Positions 1 through 13,534 of a DNA stretch of 64,000 nucleotides are shown here, piece after piece. Source of the DNA: Chondrilla cf. caribensis (taxonomy: Eukaryota > Porifera > Demospongiae > Chondrillida > Chondrillidae); the NCBI GenBank assembly GCA_964020155.1, contig OZ026554.1:2254049-2318048 (forward strand), in the 5' to 3' direction. The stretch's first letter is position 1; each line of letters begins with the position of its first letter. A model generated the notes under the pieces. That model was not told where the DNA came from and searched no databases. It saw nothing but the letters and a program-made list of their open reading frames with translations. The translations under genes and the position numbers were made by a program.

Positions 1-616
1 AACACTGCATGCACAGTGCTGCAGTTTGATCACCAGCCTTGAATGTGTACTAGCACCAATGAATAGTTAAAATGAACAACGGATGGTTTTTGGCCTAACA
101 CGTATCTGCACTCCACATGTGATTTGCAGGTGACCAAACATGTTTTTTTAATGTTGCAGGATAGTGCAATCCCTATATCCTTCATTCGCCATTGAACATT
201 TTTAAATACATGTTCACATGGAGTACTAGTGCTAGCGGACTCTAAAAAATTTGGAATGACAAAACTAGCACATGATAAATATATGCATCCGCATTCATGC
301 ACCCACATATAACACATGATAATATAAGCACCACATATCACATACATACAAAAGAAATCATGTGACTTCATCCATTCAAATACTATTATTCTCACTGCTT
401 TTCAATCAGCAGATTAACTAACATGGAACACATCATCTGTATACAGAAACAGTATGCATAATATCAGTATTGTAGAGGTAGTTACTGCGTTCATCTATAT
501 TATTGTTATCATGCTTGTGCTTGTGTAAATATATTATACAGTGGTGATTGGAAGTAATGATACAAAAAATCACCGGGCACTCTCATTTGCTCGTACATAT
601 ACTCTAACCCTTCTTT

Positions 617-653
617 GCAAGTTTACATAGCATAATATGCTATGTAAACTTGC
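617..653. repeat. Perfect 37-bp palindrome
   Basis: Arms of 18 bases (GCAAGTTTACATAGCATA and its complement) around one central base. Sister units carry only the right half as single-copy sequence (about 15807-15825 and 60527-60545), so the left half is a local inverted duplication in unit 1. Confidence 0.9.
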
Positions 654-1062
654 ATGATCCAGCACAACAATATTAGCATGCAACAACCAAAAGGTCACAT
701 CAAAATTAATTATCACAATGTTATGGTGAATGCATATTTAGACAAGGTGTCTTGCTAATAGTGTTAACATGCAATCGTACAAGTGATGTTTGCTACTTTA
801 GTTAGAAGCCCATGCATGATGATGATGATGACATATATATATCATCAACTAGTACTCAACCTACCATTGCCTCCACTCACTGTTTGGCACAAATGAGCAA
901 TAGATGAAAACCAAAATGGGAGATAGGAAATGCAAGCCATTGTCTTGCATCCTTCCCAAAGTGAATACACAACACTCAAGTTTATAACTATAAATGCAAG
1001 TTTCACTTGTATATATACATGTGTGCTTGCATTCATTTATGTGTACGTACAATGTAGAGTGT

Positions 1063-1065
<3 letters not shown>

Positions 1066-1105
<40 letters not shown>
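1066..1105. repeat. (TG)n microsatellite
   Basis: About 20 uninterrupted TG repeats in the 5' flank. The antisense and sense Val/Cys or His/Thr ORFs crossing it are artefacts. Confidence 0.95.
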
Positions 1106-1106
<1 letters not shown>

Positions 1107-2118
1107 ATGTATGAAATGGAATTTAATGCAATTGAATGGGGTTAATGCTCAGCTCTGCAACTAGGCCCGCTATTATATGAACCTGGGGGCGACAGACACA
1201 CATGGTTCAGTGCATGTCATGTCCAAGGAGGAGTTCACGATGTGATCACCCTGATACATGTACCTGGAAGGTAAGGTTTTAGGTGGATTATGGGTGCCAA
1301 GGGGGAGGGTGAAGCCTCCCACCTGCATGCTCACACATTCATAGTTTGGTGGAGGAGCAAAGGACATTAATTTGAATGTACATAATGTATGCCTGCATAT
1401 GCACACTGGTGTGTGTAGGTGAATATGAATACATATAATAGATTGTGCAAAATGGCTTCACTTATAAGGTTTCATTTAATTGAGTTATCATGCAGTCATA
1501 CAAGGATCTAATATTTAATTAGTGTGTTCATTGTCAGGTAAGAGTGTGTGCATGTATTCTATGCCCTTAGCCTAACTTGCCTGATTCAGCACAAGATTAC
1601 CATCACAACAATATTAGCATGCAGCTACAAAATGTCAAATCAAGGCAAGAATGAAATTTAATGTAAGTGTCAACTGTATACATGTACATTTGCAATTGTT
1701 TTTGTTTGTGCACATGTGTATGTGACACAGACATATTTGAGTATAGTACACAGATGGGATAAATATGTACAGCAACCTTGAAAGGGATGGAGAGTGCATA
1801 TCAAAACTCAGTTCAACTAGAAGATGATGAACCACATCAGTTCATTCATGTGGTGACTGAGTTGCTCTCTTGAGGTACATTGATAGTAGGGTCCACATTC
1901 AGAATCCTTGCTTCACACAGTATCCAACCAAACACCTACACAGGGGAAAACTGACAATAAGCAACACATTAGAAGCCTTATGACATATCATGTGTGTGAC
2001 CTTTCAAAGTTGCCTACTCCGGCTGAAAACAACCTCTACGGTCAGTGGTCCTGCTATAGCTATAGACTGAATTGTATACACCAGGAATCTGGGTTGTGCT
2101 TCATACGTGTATGTACAT

Positions 2119-2238
2119 TGTCAATGAATGTCATTAAAAGTGGGTGTGTCCTCATTGTGACCATTAAAATAGTTTGTTCTGCTGTGGTTACCATAAACTG
2201 ACACTGAGAAACTGAGTGCGTTGGCTAGAGCTACTGTT
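2119..2238 (+). promoter_or_regulatory. Conserved promoter/5'UTR block, collagen gene 1
   Basis: This ~120-bp block is nearly the same upstream of all five complete collagen genes. It contains an AATGAAT-TCATTAAAAGTGGGTGTGTCC type start, an ATTAAA-rich stretch and TGTGGTTACCATA at 2183-2195, 56 bp before the ATG. In the other genes that element is TGTGGTTACCACA, two inverted RUNX-type half sites; here the second half is degraded. No clear TATA box is seen, and the transcription start is not known. Confidence 0.55.
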
Positions 2239-4809
<2,571 letters not shown>

Positions 4810-4851
4810 GACCACAAGGACCATCAGGACTAAAGTTAATGAAAAGAAAGA

Positions 4852-4857
4852 AATAAA
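4852..4857 (+). promoter_or_regulatory. Poly(A) signal, collagen gene 1
   Basis: AATAAA lies 43 bp past the stop of collagen gene 1, a plausible position for a 3'-end signal. Confidence 0.6.
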
Positions 4858-5844
4858 CTATAAAATTTATTTTTCACTATTAATAATCTAATTGTAATCA
4901 GTTTAAGAATTTGTGATTGCAGGTATATATGATATTTATTATGATTATTGAGGATAACCTATGAGTAGTAAACGGGTAACACTGCAAAATATCTAAATTG
5001 ATCTAAATCAAATAAACCGTTACATTAATTGAATTTGGATCCAATATCTTCAAACCATAATTGAAAGGAGTGTCAAAGATAACATTTTGCATTAATTCAA
5101 GAATAATTACTGACACACAACCTATAATTATAAGCAGGTACATGTACAAGTAGTGGAATCTACTCAAGCTTTGGAACGTACACAACACTTTGACCTATAG
5201 CCATAGAGTCAATGACATGTAGGTTTATTGCAAATATTGCTAAATTTGAACTGCCTATCTTCATAAGATCATATACAATTAGTTAAAGAATCGGTATAAT
5301 CACCATGCAAGTGAGGTCAATCAATAACCAAATTAAACATGAGTCTCTTAAGTTTAATCAATTACCTTTTTACTTAATGAATTTTCATAGTATCTGATAC
5401 TGCATGCCTTTGTAGAATTTTATTTATGTACTATACTATTCTCAGTTCAACTTCCAGTATGTTACACCTGCTTATGATTCTTACTATACCATTATTTTTA
5501 TTAACTTAATTCAATTCAATTACCTATTGGTTTGCCATATACCTACCAGCACAAGGGCCAAACAGAACTATGATAATATTATGAGTTCATTTCTGACTGA
5601 CCCTCTTCCTGATATCTCCACTACACAGACTACAAACCTCTTCCGCTCCAACACCACACCATCCAAAGGACTTGAGACACTTTCATAGCTTCATAATCAA
5701 TGCCTCTCGACACCTCATAGTTTCCAATCCAGCTACTCTCAGAATCCCTCATACAATGGATTACACAACACTTTGAACCAAAACACAACACATCTGCTGC
5801 TCCCCAGCCACACAACAGGCAAAGCATCAGCCTCCAACAGCAAT
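4858..5844. other. 3' flank of collagen gene 1, non-coding
   Basis: The stretch to about 5350 is homologous to the 3' flank of the other units (for example 18480-18720 and 29440-29800), including GGATAACCTATGAGTAGTAAAC and ACAAGTAGTGGAATCTACTC, where the TA site used by transposons elsewhere is empty. From about 5400 to 5830 no homologue inside the window and no gene was recognised. Confidence 0.6.
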
Positions 5845-6106
5845 GGAATCTTTAAGTGACATAGTACCCCAAGGACCACAAGGAGATAAAGGATCAGGGG
5901 AGACATAGGTCCCCAATGACTATGTGAACAAAAAGAGGAGTTAATGGGACAACATGTGAAATGCCAAATTAAACAATGGAACCATAGGATTGGAAGATTC
6001 AAAACAGAACAAGACATTGGTAATGCTGGTGGAAAAACTCCAATTAGATGGAATAAAACAAATATACAAACATCAGAACTCAAATCAAAGAAAAAAATCA
6101 AATAAA
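5845..6106 (+). pseudogene. Second, broken 3' end of a collagen exon
   Basis: Sequence such as CCCCAAGGACCACAAGGAGA and GGACTATGTGAAACAAAG-like bases (here ATGACTATGTGAACAAAAAG) aligns with the 3' end of exon 2 in collagen gene 3 (29140-29240). It is interrupted by TAG and TGA codons and followed by its own AATAAA at 6101-6106 and a second copy of the 3' flank (6107-6400). The 3' half of gene 1 was therefore duplicated, and this copy is dead. Confidence 0.7.
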
Positions 6107-6409
6107 GTCAACAATTATAATTTCTATTATTACTGCTAAATTGTTGTAATCATTTTCAGAATATTAATGAAAGCAAGTATTTGATTATTAGTATGCTTAT
6201 TCTGGATTATAATCTTCAAGTAGTAAACGAGTAACACTGCATTATATTCAAGTTGGTGTAAATCAAATGAACTGTTACAGTAATTGAATTCAGAATCAAT
6301 ATCTTTCAAAAATAATAATTATTAATTGGAGTGTAAAAGATGACATATTGCATCAAAAGTTAATAATAATAACTGACACACAACCTATAAATAGGTAGAC
6401 ATACAAGTA

Positions 6410-6739
6410 CATTGGAACCTCATTTATCCAGCCTTCATTTACCAGCGGCTCAGATTTTCCGGACACCAAGTTTCCAGGGATAGCCATTTACACATTAGCC
6501 ATTTGGCCTTAGTGGTGAATAATAACAGGCATTAGATAGATAGATAGATAGATAATAATAGACATTTTATTTCAAAGTTTCAAACCATTTGTTGTGTTTC
6601 GCTTTCTAGCCAACATGTAGCATAATGAGTAATTCATTGACCTATCATAATGCATTCACTCTCGTTTCAGTTTTCTGAACGTTTCGCATATCCAACCGCC
6701 CCTCAGACCCAAAGTGTTCAGATAAGTGAGGGTCCACTG
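6410..6739. mobile_element. Tigger/mariner-type MITE
   Basis: The left end CATTGGAACCTCATTTATCC follows TA (6408-6409). The right end GATAAGTGAGGGTCCACTG is an imperfect inverted match, followed by CA rather than TA. It is 330 bp and has no transposase. It sits at the same TA of the 3' flank that carries elements in units 2 and 6. A short (TAGA)n tract lies inside at 6533-6554. Confidence 0.6.
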
Positions 6740-6837
6740 CATTTAGCAAGTGGGGAGGTCAAACTATTGTCTGAGGCTGGACGCAGATGTGGTTGTCAAA
6801 CCCAAGGTCTTTGCACGCAAAAAACAAATAACATATA

Positions 6838-7034
6838 CAGTGAAACATTTTATAAAGGACACATTGAAACCGGCTAATTTGTCCACTGTAGAGAGGTTGT
6901 CTACTCTTCAGAGGTGAAAAATGTATTACTACCTTAGGATAGCCCATTTTTGGTGCCTCCAAACGTGTCCTTTGTAGAGAAGTACTTTCTATGGTGTCCT
7001 TCATTCGGAGTGTCCTTTAATAGAGATTCCACTG
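6838..7034. mobile_element. TA-flanked MITE, 197 bp
   Basis: The left end CAGTGAAACATTTTATAAAG and right end GTCCTTTAATAGAGATTCCACTG (read in two parts) are imperfect inverted repeats of about 26 bp. The left flank is TA and the right flank is TG. It has no coding capacity. Confidence 0.6.
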
Positions 7035-7355
7035 TGCAAGGGAGTGGAAGACATTTTGCTACAAGAAAAAATGGCAGTTCTATAAACGGAGGTGGAGTAA
7101 TTAAAAATTCAAATGTTTGATAGTTATTCTCTTTGCCAACAGTGCCCAAGTGACAAATAATGCCATATAGGATATAAACAGTATAAGGTTTTCGTTATGT
7201 GATTACTTTTTCTGTGGATTTAAATATAAAATAGCTACTTGTGCTGTATTAAAAATTGGGGCATCCAAAGTCACTCCAGTCGCCCTTTTTCCAACCCACT
7301 GGCATTTAATTATACAAACACACACACACACACACATTATATATATATATATATA

Positions 7356-9632
7356 TTTTTTTTTTTTTTATATATATATATATATATAAATTATATATAT
7401 TAGTGGTGATATACAAAGAGGGGTGAGTAATGATATAACTACACTAATATAACTAACATATTAACAAGAGCCTAATACACAAATTGAATTAAATTTTTGT
7501 AGACAAACACTGATCTGTTGGCACAATTGATGAAAGGACTGTGGATCTTGGGACTTTGATCTCAAATGATACCCTACTTCCTTGAGGAATTCCAATGTGT
7601 CGTCACCAAAGGCACCTGATGTTTCGATTGCAATCGGGATAAATATGTGGGTAGAAACAATTTCTTCATAAAGGGCTTTCTTTCGTTCCTCAGCACGTCT
7701 AGCCACCATGCCTGCCCCTGAAGCCGACACAGTGGAGTAGGACGGGGCAAAGATGTCGCAGCATGTAACATCCCAAGCAAGTGCACGGCCAGACTTCCAT
7801 GGTACCACTGTGACGCCATCCACTCGTTTCCCGTCTGATCTAAACAAACCCGAGGGTTCTAGGATGGCTGGGACATCAATGGAGGCCAAGGAGTTCTTAA
7901 TGAGGGTGTTGAGGGCAGCATGTCTAGAATGGCGCCCAGCGCTCCGTCTACAGTGCAGGCCGTGAATACCAGAGGCATCCACTTCTTCACCACACAGGGT
8001 GCATTGGTGCGGAGTACAGAGTGGTGTACCTAGCCGGAGACCGACGGCAATCCTCACTGTATCGTCCTCCATCCTCAAGCCGAGGGAGGATATGGGAGGA
8101 GCACTTAACCATGCACCGGCCTCTCTTCTCTGGGATGCAAGAAGACGACCTCTGGTAGTTCCGTTAGCTGTGGTTAAAAGAGAGGAAAATGTGGCCTCAA
8201 CATGTACGCTATCCCAGTTCTTCTGCTTGAAGGCATCGACACCAGAGGGTGGATCCACTGAGTGTCCCTGGGACCACATAGCTAAGGCTTTCACCCTGTA
8301 TGGACAGGTTGTGCTAGCCATTGAGGAGGGCAAGATTCTCGAAATCAGAGAAGAGGAGCCAGCAGCTGATGCAAGGAAAGAAGAAGTAGCAAGCATGGCA
8401 AACCTTCTGATACCGAGCCCCCCCGAGTGAATGGGGAGTGACGCTTGACACCAAGCAACCTCACTGAGGGATACATTACAAATGGCTTCAAGGAGCGATC
8501 TTTGGATGGCATCAAGATCACTTAAAAGAGAGTTGACTAAGAAACAGGGTGAAGTGCGGAGGACATACAGAATCTTAGGCAAAGAAAATGCATTCCTCAA
8601 AAGACAGAGAGCGTCATGAGAGTGTAACAATTTCAACCTCTCTCCTAGCAACTCTAGGGACTTCTTCTTGGAGGTGAGGACAGCAATAATGCTTCGCTCT
8701 CCGCCAATTGGGGCACCCAGGAGGCAGGCATCAGAGGGATGGACGTACTGGAGATGGGGAGATACCTCAAGGATTGAATGTTTTGTATCATTGTCGGCAC
8801 AGATTACCTCGCTCTTGCTGTGGTTAAGGACTAACCCCAGATCCACACCAACTAGTTCAATCCTTTTGAGGTCAGCGATAACATCATCAAGGCTTCCCCC
8901 TATGGTGCCATCGTCCAAATAGAATAATCTGAGATCAGACTTCAAGGACAGAATAAGCTGGTGAATGGTTAGGCTGAAAAGGAGAGGGCCAAGAGGATCC
9001 CCCTGCTGTACACCCTCTGCCGATTCAATGATATTGTTCCCGAAGAAAAGTAGCGAGGGTTGATTGTAGGCAGAATGAACTAAACGATAGAGACTGGGGA
9101 CTTGACACAGTACTGATTGCAGCATCTTGTCTCTCCTCAAACAGTTAAATGCATTACGGAAGTCCACTTTGAGGAGCAGATGGCCAGGTTGGAGATTGTG
9201 GACAAAATGACGAGCAGCATGCACAGCTGCTTCGGCTCCCAAGCGAGTCCCAAAACCTAGTTGCAAAGGGGCTAAGTGACTTCCCATCTCGTCTCTGATG
9301 GCACTGCTAGCACACTTGGCTACCAATCTTCTGAGGACACATCCTACTGCAATTGGCCTAATGCCCCCAGAACTCTTGTTAAGTGCGACTAAGGATGCCC
9401 CGAAGAGGTAGGGTCTTGCCTCCTGTAGGACATTGCCATTGATGACAAAGTTGGTAAAGTGGGTTACGGCATCCAACAAGTGGGTTGCACCCATTCCAGA
9501 TCTGCTCAGTAGCAAATCTTTGAGGTGTTGAGGTCGAAGACCGTCAGGGCCTCCGGCTGATCCAGCTGGAAAGGACCTGATGGCATCAATGACATCAGAT
9601 GAGGTTACCTCCATACCAATAGAGTATATATA
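7356..9632 (-). mobile_element. 5'-truncated non-LTR retroelement in a TA repeat
   Basis: A minus-strand reverse-transcriptase gene ends in a 14-base T tract on the plus strand (7356-7369), which reads as a poly(A) tail. Both sides are (TA)n: 7336-7355 and 7370-7387 on the left, 9625-9642 on the right. The upstream part expected for the family (N-terminal zinc fingers, start of the ORF) is missing, and the open frame runs into the TA repeat. It is absent from the other units. Confidence 0.75.
7461..9614 (-). CDS. Reverse transcriptase with zinc and nuclease-like C-terminus
   Basis: The open frame is 717 aa. RT motifs are in order: GGIRPIAVG (about 83-91), the catalytic region VDFRNAF with D151, GVQQGDPLGPLLF (201-213) and FYLDDG with D234/D235. 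A Cys/His cluster follows (C538, C541, H551, H554, C555). Then comes a region with RVDG (597-600), WDVT with D615 and AEERKK (641-646), which resembles the restriction-like endonuclease of R2/NeSL/R4-type non-LTR elements. The RT motifs are intact and there is no internal stop, but the N-terminus lacks DNA-binding fingers, so the element is probably immobile. The start ATG is the first in the frame and may not be the native one. Clade assignment is inferred from architecture only. Confidence 0.8.
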   Translation of the reverse strand: MEVTSSDVIDAIRSFPAGSAGGPDGLRPQHLKDLLLSRSGMGATHLLDAVTHFTNFVINGNVLQEARPYLFGASLVALNKSSGGIRPIAVGCVLRRLVAKCASSAIRDEMGSHLAPLQLGFGTRLGAEAAVHAARHFVHNLQPGHLLLKVDFRNAFNCLRRDKMLQSVLCQVPSLYRLVHSAYNQPSLLFFGNNIIESAEGVQQGDPLGPLLFSLTIHQLILSLKSDLRLFYLDDGTIGGSLDDVIADLKRIELVGVDLGLVLNHSKSEVICADNDTKHSILEVSPHLQYVHPSDACLLGAPIGGERSIIAVLTSKKKSLELLGERLKLLHSHDALCLLRNAFSLPKILYVLRTSPCFLVNSLLSDLDAIQRSLLEAICNVSLSEVAWCQASLPIHSGGLGIRRFAMLATSSFLASAAGSSSLISRILPSSMASTTCPYRVKALAMWSQGHSVDPPSGVDAFKQKNWDSVHVEATFSSLLTTANGTTRGRLLASQRREAGAWLSAPPISSLGLRMEDDTVRIAVGLRLGTPLCTPHQCTLCGEEVDASGIHGLHCRRSAGRHSRHAALNTLIKNSLASIDVPAILEPSGLFRSDGKRVDGVTVVPWKSGRALAWDVTCCDIFAPSYSTVSASGAGMVARRAEERKKALYEEIVSTHIFIPIAIETSGAFGDDTLEFLKEVGYHLRSKSQDPQSFHQLCQQISVCLQKFNSICVLGSC

Positions 9633-9644
9633 TATATATATAAT

Positions 9645-9846
9645 ATAGCATTTGTTACCATAGAAACAGTAATACTGTACTGCAATTTTATAATGTATAA
9701 AGTGCTAGCAACAGTATAAAGTGTTAGCAACGGATGCTATAATGGTTAAGACATGGACACTCGGGCATTATGACATATAAAATACACTCGCCGTCGGGAC
9801 TCAGTATTTTATGTCATAATGCCCTCGTGCCATGTCTTAACCACTA
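9645..9846. mobile_element. Foldback repeat ending GGTTAAGACATGG
   Basis: It holds an inner stem GGTTAAGACATGG...CCATGTCTTAACC with GCATTATGACATATAAAATA against its complement (about 9744-9842). Beside it is an outer block bounded by ATAGCATTTGTTACC and GTTAGCAACGGATGCTAT. The same components occur in another arrangement at 42158-42490, so this is a dispersed foldback family. It abuts the (TA)n tract at the RT element's edge. Confidence 0.65.
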
Positions 9847-10149
9847 AATATAGATGAATTAGTACACACATAAATGTGGTTCTATATAATATAATACATA
9901 TTTGAGTCATTCTGTACATGTGTCTGTGGGCTGACATGTTGTGGGACAAGTGTGTGCGTGTGTGTGTGTGTGTGTGTGTTGCACGTTCTCGTTTTCCCAT
10001 AATATATATATCATTTACTGTATTTTGAGTAGGAAATTTCATATTCAGTAAGGTACCAGTGATTGGATATGTGAAAACGATCAATTCAGCACATTTACAC
10101 AAAATTCTACATAATTTATATGTGTTGAAACATTGCTTTTATAGAATCA

Positions 10150-10250
10150 ATAAACATAATTCACTCCATTTGTAAAATGGAAACAAAATAAAACGAATAA
10201 ATAGGAGTTGGAGGACCACCAGGAACGCCAAGATCAACAGGAGTGTAAGG
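10150..10250 (+). pseudogene. Remnant of a second collagen exon type
   Basis: One frame reads GVGGPPGTPRSTGV and then a stop. The block and its flanks (TCACTCCATTTGTAAAAT before, a CATAACACAAAC-like stretch after) recur at about 42860, 47555, 48800, 50810 and 63840 with similar Gly-X-Y fragments. It looks like the decayed exon of another collagen gene in the unit. No splice partners were identified. Confidence 0.45.
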
Positions 10251-10594
10251 AATACTATAGGACTATATAGTGATCATCATAACACAAACACTTCATGCAT
10301 ATCTGAAATATAAACCACCTGAAATAACTATATAATCATAATGAAATACAATCAGTAATTATAAATTATCTGTATATTGATTAGTAATCAGAACACAAAC
10401 CAAATAAATGGCACATAATGTAACAAAAACATGCACGTGAACATCAATGGAATAGCATGAACTTTTGCAGTAAATATAAGGTATTTTCCACCAAGGAAGG
10501 CTTATATATTGTATTTAATGTCATAACTATAATCATATATTTAAGATATTATAATATCGGCAATGAACAGGTTATACTGTTACTTCAATCTCAT

Positions 10595-11509
10595 TTATAA
10601 AAAATATTCAGATTCTTTGAATTCATAGAAGTACATCCCTGAATTATCAACAGTTGGTGTAATCACAAATAAGATGTGGAGATCCTGGTCAACTATATCC
10701 CTGTTGGCATCCTCCAACACCTTAGAGCCATTTATCCTCCACCCTAAAGTGTACATAGAGGGCAGTAAATCCACAGAGTACTGCAGGCACAAATCACTAC
10801 CAGTGGCTACCTCCCCGAGGTCAGTACCCTCAGTACATACAGAGATGGTCAACTTGAGAACAGGAACTGTATAAGAGATTAGAAAGCAAAGTACAGAGTA
10901 TACCGCTAATGGGCACATGTTGACATGACATAAAAATGTGACATTCAATCATTAAATTATTGAGTGAAGCACCTCAGTGAAGAAAGCACAAAGCATATGC
11001 GTGATGGAGGGAGGGAGAGGGAGAGAGAGAGTATATATGAGAGAAAAATCCTACAGTATATACAGTAGAGATGACGTTGAAAAAAAGTAAGTACATCTTC
11101 TACTGCATACACAGTTTATATGTACGCACATAAGCACTGAATGAGTACATGCTGAGTAGCAGGATAACTACCTGTACAGTTGGACACAGACAGTGACTGC
11201 AGGTCCTGTGCAAGAAGAGAAATGACATTGAAAACACATCACATTGGAGTGGATGAGTTTACAACCTGGTTGTTGCCTAGAGCGTGATGTCTACAACTAA
11301 ATTGCTCCCGCTTTACATAGTCCAAAGTTAAAATCAAATACAATTACCTCTACAAAGCTGTATATGTATATAGACTGACATTTTGCTACAATCATGTTTC
11401 AAGCAGTACTGACATGACCATCCCCCCAGTCACATGCACTGTACATACAGACATACCTGCAATGTACATGTCAGTTCCTCATCACCACAAGCTGCAGTAG
11501 TGGCTGACA
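10595..11509 (-). CDS. Ig-like 3' part of a minus-strand receptor-like gene
   Basis: Three exons with AG/GT borders and matching phases read right to left: 11457-11509 (53 nt, SATTAACGDEELTCTLQ, ends phase 0), 11172-11205 (34 nt, DLQSLSVSNCT, ends phase 1) and 10866 down to 10595 (phase-1 start, VPVLKLTISVC onward). The last exon has Ig hallmarks: LCLQYS, LGWRINGS with the core Trp, and VDNSGMYFYEF, matching the D-x-S/G-x-Y-x-C motif but with Tyr in place of the Cys that two paralogues keep. Relative to units 2b and 3 it has two extra bases in a T tract near 10600, which ends the frame early at TAA. The 5' exons are further right and broken, so this copy may be a pseudogene. The partner or ligand is unknown. 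Confidence 0.5.
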
Positions 11510-12506
11510 CTGGAAATATAAACAATCTGTAGATACAATATTGGGACACTACATATAATAATAAGGTGTAGTCTTAGAATATATATATGCATAAGTACAT
11601 GTTACACAGTGTACATAATATACATATTGGATGATAAAGTTAATGGAATAGTTACTATGCATCATAAGGATGTTTGTTGGATCATATCCATATATTTTAC
11701 CATATGTTTACATTTTCTGCATATGTAGGGGTTTTAGCAATTTACTTGGCATATACACACAAAAGTATTGTCCAGGTAAAAATAATGTAAATGTCTGGTG
11801 AGATTGACATGTTGAGTTATCAAAATTAATCAAGGTTGTACTTGTTGTGCACATTGCATACTCATCTATTTTCCATCAGCGGAGTAGGTGGGCAAAGGGC
11901 ACAATATACTACAGCGGACACTCAATGACATTAATCCCCCACATCTGGTTGAAAGTTTTCACTGAGTGTTATGGATTGCGAGTGGTGTAAAGGAATAGTG
12001 ATCCTCCTTAAACGTAGAGTTCATGTATGAAACACAAGGTGGTACAGGTATCCGGAGTGAAATGGAACAAAATGGCTGCCTGATTCACTTCACAGTCAGG
12101 AATGTCATACCATTTACAAACACCGCTAGATTGGCAGTATACACTACACCAAACATACACATGTTACAAATACAATACACTAAAGGGAAACAACACTCAA
12201 CTATAAAAAGTATAAATGTAAAACATTCAGTGAGTTGCTGTGAGATTTCAACATTCAAGGGAATGAAATTGGCACAAGACTCCTACACTGAGTGTCTTAC
12301 AACTCAGTGTAGAAATCGAAGTATTCTTGACACCTTAGTCAGCATAATATAAGCTGTGATAGATCACTAATTAAACGAACCAATTATTACCACCCAAAGG
12401 GGCCAGTTGTCTAGATTACGTCCTTGGGTTGATTTGTTTACACATTGCGTGAAATCCAAATAAGGATTGTGGACAATGAGTCAGAGATCAATTTCAATCA
12501 TGACTG

Positions 12507-12547
<41 letters not shown>

Positions 12548-12871
12548 CATGCATACAGTTACAACAGGTATACTGGCATTCGTGACAATATAAATGCACA
12601 CAACACGAACTCAAAGAATTGAGAGTTATCCATAGTCTTTAATGCTGTACATCAATCTGTACACTGTGTTTATAAAAAAACTACACTGATGATTACTGTG
12701 TAAACAGTACCCCAACAGATGCTAGCAATAGCAGCAGCACACTACTGAGAGAGCTATGGCATTGAAGTCTTGTGGGATTATTTAAACACCAGCGCACACA
12801 CGCACGCACGCACAGACCAATTGCAAGTAAAAAGGACCTCACAGTTAACTGGCAACCTATATTATACATAC
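11510..12871. other. Introns/spacer of minus-strand gene, non-coding
   Basis: No supported exon. Parts are homologous to 32100-32900 (unit 3). It includes a (CA)n microsatellite at 12509-12545. The plus-strand ORF at 12023-12352 has no recognisable domain and was not seen conserved in the homologous unit-3 region. Confidence 0.6.
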
Positions 12872-13153
12872 CTGGTTCCTGAGTCTGCCCACGACAGCGC
12901 TACTGACAATTTCTCCTCTAGGGGCTACAATGTTGAGCGTCAGGATAACAACTACACTGACATTCGCCTTTCTGCGAAAGGTGCACCCACTGACGTCCAC
13001 CGGGCCCCATGCACTCTCCTGACGGGGAACAGGTCCTCCTCGCCTGGGAATTGGGATGTAACCTCGATCATACTAGCAAGTGAACAATGTACGGATTCCG
13101 TATCACCCGGCCGAGCGGTGAAGCAGAGGACCGTTCTAACTCGGAAAATAGAT
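12872..13153 (-). pseudogene. HRM-like exon, frameshifted (unit 1)
   Basis: Homologous to the intact exon at 57578-57843, with acceptor CCCGTAG and donor CAG/GTATG kept. Fragments such as FPGEEDLFPVRRV come from the wrong frame. Relative to the intact copy it has a 4-bp insertion in the GGAGAGTG(GCAT)GGGCCC region plus other small indels upstream, so the HRM reading frame is broken. Confidence 0.7.
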
Positions 13154-13534
13154 CTACGGGACAACAAATTGAAGTATTCTGCAGGGGAGAAAGATCGAAA
13201 AACGTGAAAAGTTCCTTCGCTTCTTCGTTTTATCGAATTGATGACTACAAAAAACCTCACATCGCTCATTGAAACAATCAGCAAAAAATGGCTGCAACGT
13301 GCCGGATGTTCGTAAGTAAAATGGCGCCAATATAATTACCACAAACCCACACTGCTCCACATTCAGCAATTGCAATAGTAAGGAGCTTGTTAACTGTTCA
13401 CTCCAAATTCACAATAGATTTATTGCATTATTGATATGCACATGACAAACTCTGCACTCACACTGAGATACAATTGGCTAGCTATGTGAATTACGTATGC
13501 CTATGAATATTGTCAGTACAGTCATGAACACAAT

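Larger units (their letters stand above)
1..2118. other. Unit 1 5' flank, non-coding
   Basis: No gene is supported here. The sequence is the same flank that precedes every collagen gene in the window: the first ~100 bases match those at 22840-22940, 36820-36900 and 59830-59930, and 1790-1960 (an AACTCAG-TTCAACTAGAAGATGATGAACC type stretch) matches 16150-16300, 27370-27500, 38620-38750 and 53850-54000. Short ORFs in it are not conserved between copies. It contains a palindrome (617-653) and a (TG)n tract (1066-1105). Confidence 0.7.

Noticed and set aside
7574..8922. Plus-strand ORFs inside the RT element
   Set aside because: Antisense to a 717-codon frame with RT motifs in order; no domain in the plus frames.
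12770..13375. Plus-strand ORFs over the HRM exon region
   Set aside because: The homologous minus-strand exon has conserved splice sites and Cys/Trp pattern; plus frames are not conserved between units.
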